Source: Bradyrhizobium erythrophlei
Lineage (GTDB): Bacteria; Pseudomonadota; Alphaproteobacteria; Rhizobiales; Xanthobacteraceae
Length of the DNA stretch: 64,000 nucleotides
Assembly (NCBI GenBank): GCA_900129675.1
Contig: FSRD01000002.1
Location: 1,426,001 to 1,490,000, forward strand
Direction: 5' to 3'
Shown: positions 63,035 to 64,000 of the stretch, in pieces
Numbering within the stretch: the stretch's first letter is position 1
Layout of the letters: each line of letters opens with the position of its first letter
Translations under genes and position numbers: made by a program
The notes under the pieces: generated by a model
The model's input: only the letters and a program-made list of their open reading frames with translations
The model's database searches: none
What the model was told of the DNA's origin: nothing

Positions 63035-63256
63035 TCAGGCGACCTCCTCGATCACGAGCTCCCTTTCGTTGAACGAGATCGTGTCACCGGCGCGCTTGCC
63101 CTCCAACTCAGCATAGATCGGTGCCTGGGTGGAGATGCCGATGATCTCGTTGCCGTCGCACACAAACTTGCCTGTCGACATGGCAATAACGAAAAACCGT
63201 CCGCCGAGCTTCACCACTGCGCCTTCTTCGACCTCGCTCTTCGGCCCGAAGTCCAT
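63035..63256 (-). CDS. GreA/GreB C-terminal-like small protein
   Basis: 73 residues from ATG 63256. GISTQAPIYAELEGKRAGDT followed by a strand-rich end resembles the C-terminal FKBP-like domain of Gre transcription factors. Coding-like sequence continues upstream in frame (ELASDLSEAFDDTAHSHSDK) to a stop near 63346 with no ATG, so either a CTG-type start is used or the gene lost its N-terminal coiled coil. Binding to RNA polymerase is only a family inference. Confidence 0.6.
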   Translation of the reverse strand: MDFGPKSEVEEGAVVKLGGRFFVIAMSTGKFVCDGNEIIGISTQAPIYAELEGKRAGDTISFNERELVIEEVA

Positions 63257-63346
63257 CGCTGAGAGCTTCTCGATCTTGTCGGAGTGCGAGTGAGCGGTGT
63301 CGTCGAAGGCTTCGGACAGGTCGCTCGCGAGCTCTGGCCGCGGTGA

Positions 63347-63958
63347 CTACGCACCCCGTGCGTTCCGGAGGCGATCCAGTACTGGAAGGATGTCCGATGG
63401 GTTTGACCGGTGAGTTTGATCCGGATCGACTTCCGAGTACGCGATGACCCCGCTTTGATCGACAACGAACCGTGCCGGGACTGGAAGCGTCCAACTATCC
63501 TCCCCGTGAAGGCTTGGCAGATCGATTCCGCTCTTCAGATGCAATGTCTGGAGGAGCTCGGGAATGCGCCAACGAACGCCGAACTGCAGCGCGAGCTTGC
63601 CGCCTTTGTCGCACAAGATTGGTAGCGTTACCTGCGCGGTCCTTCGGGTTCTTGCATTTTCCTCAATTGTCTGCGGCGAGATGGCGACCAACGAAGCTCC
63701 ACGTGCCTCGATTAGCGGGCGGACTTCTTCGAGCGCCCTTAAGCTGAGACTGCAACCCGGACACCAACTGCCACTATAGAAGATCAAAAGGAGCGGACCG
63801 CGGCGCAGTATCGACGCCGAGGAGGTGTTTACGCCATCTTGGTTGGGCAGACAGAAGCCCGGCGAGTATCGTCCGGCGGCTAATGCCTTCTCAGTTTGGC
63901 CGGAGGCCTTCAGGTATTCGGCAGCCTGCGCCAGGGCAATCGTGATATCAGTGGTCAT
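63347..63958 (-). CDS. Peroxiredoxin-like (AhpC/TSA) protein
   Basis: 203 residues with a thioredoxin fold. An N-terminal helical lead (ITIALAQAAEYLKASGQTEK) precedes LLLIFYSGSWCPGCSLSLRA, whose WCPGC holds the reactive cysteine and a resolving cysteine, unlike the usual single-cysteine FTPVC or FCPxC motif. LVAISPQTIEEN and ARFVVDQSGVIAYSEVDPD complete the fold. It should reduce peroxides or act as a thiol reductase in the cytosol. Confidence 0.85.
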   Translation of the reverse strand: MTTDITIALAQAAEYLKASGQTEKALAAGRYSPGFCLPNQDGVNTSSASILRRGPLLLIFYSGSWCPGCSLSLRALEEVRPLIEARGASLVAISPQTIEENARTRRTAQVTLPILCDKGGKLALQFGVRWRIPELLQTLHLKSGIDLPSLHGEDSWTLPVPARFVVDQSGVIAYSEVDPDQTHRSNPSDILPVLDRLRNARGA

Positions 63959-64000
63959 TTTCGGCGTCCAGTAGTCCGAACAGCTCGCGTTTCAATGCCC

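Noticed and set aside
1..64000. CRISPR arrays, rRNA genes, phage structural genes
   Set aside because: No regularly spaced repeats, no rRNA sequence and no capsid, tail or terminase motifs were seen.

Overview
The window looks like the chromosome of a Bradyrhizobium-type alphaproteobacterium (family Nitrobacteraceae). The reasons are high GC with long antisense open frames, many ABC and aromatic-acid genes, class III cyclases fused to TolB/TPR-like tails, YXWGXW-type and SPW-type proteins, and interspersed palindromic repeats typical of that group. Nothing was searched against a database; family names come from motif reading and memory.

Layout. 1-3937: end of a dipeptide/oligopeptide ABC transporter operon (ATPase, binding protein, two permeases), followed closely by a single-chain biotin carboxylase + BCCP + carboxyltransferase (3956-7267). 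7268-8018: interspersed repeats without a gene. 8019-13754: a Baeyer-Villiger type flavin monooxygenase diverging from an unknown 147-residue protein across a palindrome, then a GMC oxidoreductase with a gluconate-dehydrogenase-subunit-3-like partner, then an HtrA-like protease without signal peptide.

13934-36086: a probable nicotinate-use region. On the minus strand nicA-nicB (2Fe-2S subunit, and a molybdenum subunit carrying three haem c sites), pncB, metY and an alpha/beta hydrolase are tightly packed. On the plus strand are a 6-hydroxynicotinate reductase-like gene, a UPF0280 gene, a DUF1185 gene, a branched-chain type ABC transporter with fused permeases, and a MarR regulator. An enamidase-like gene lies further on. 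Together they would hydroxylate nicotinate, reduce the ring and open it, a route known from Eubacterium barkeri and proposed for Azorhizobium. The two halves face each other across a promoter region in which each side has a GTTYGTATACRAAC palindrome; an IS1202-like element with a 17-bp target duplication has landed between them.

31620-43626: decay zone: a selenium-binding-protein/methanethiol oxidase pair, a frameshifted enamidase remnant, a C-terminally truncated 2-oxoglutarate dehydrogenase E1, a broken hydrolase, a broken DDE transposase, and an intact IS91-like transposase with its tyrosine recombinase. 43627-50890: two class III cyclases (one coupled to a double AhpD-fold protein), a YXWGXW surface protein and an isoprenylcysteine-methyltransferase-like membrane protein. 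51214-54686: a second IS91-like unit whose recombinase was cut by a DDE insertion sequence, plus small remnants.

55041-61141: a compact gene set with the exact order expected for terephthalate catabolism: divergent IclR regulator, 27-bp perfect palindrome, dioxygenase alpha and beta, PdxA-type dihydrodiol dehydrogenase, ferredoxin reductase, then an AAHS-type MFS transporter. A degenerate 3' half of a tRNA follows at 61311, suggesting an integration scar. The last 2 kb holds small proteins (SPW-type membrane protein, GreA-C-like protein, peroxiredoxin).
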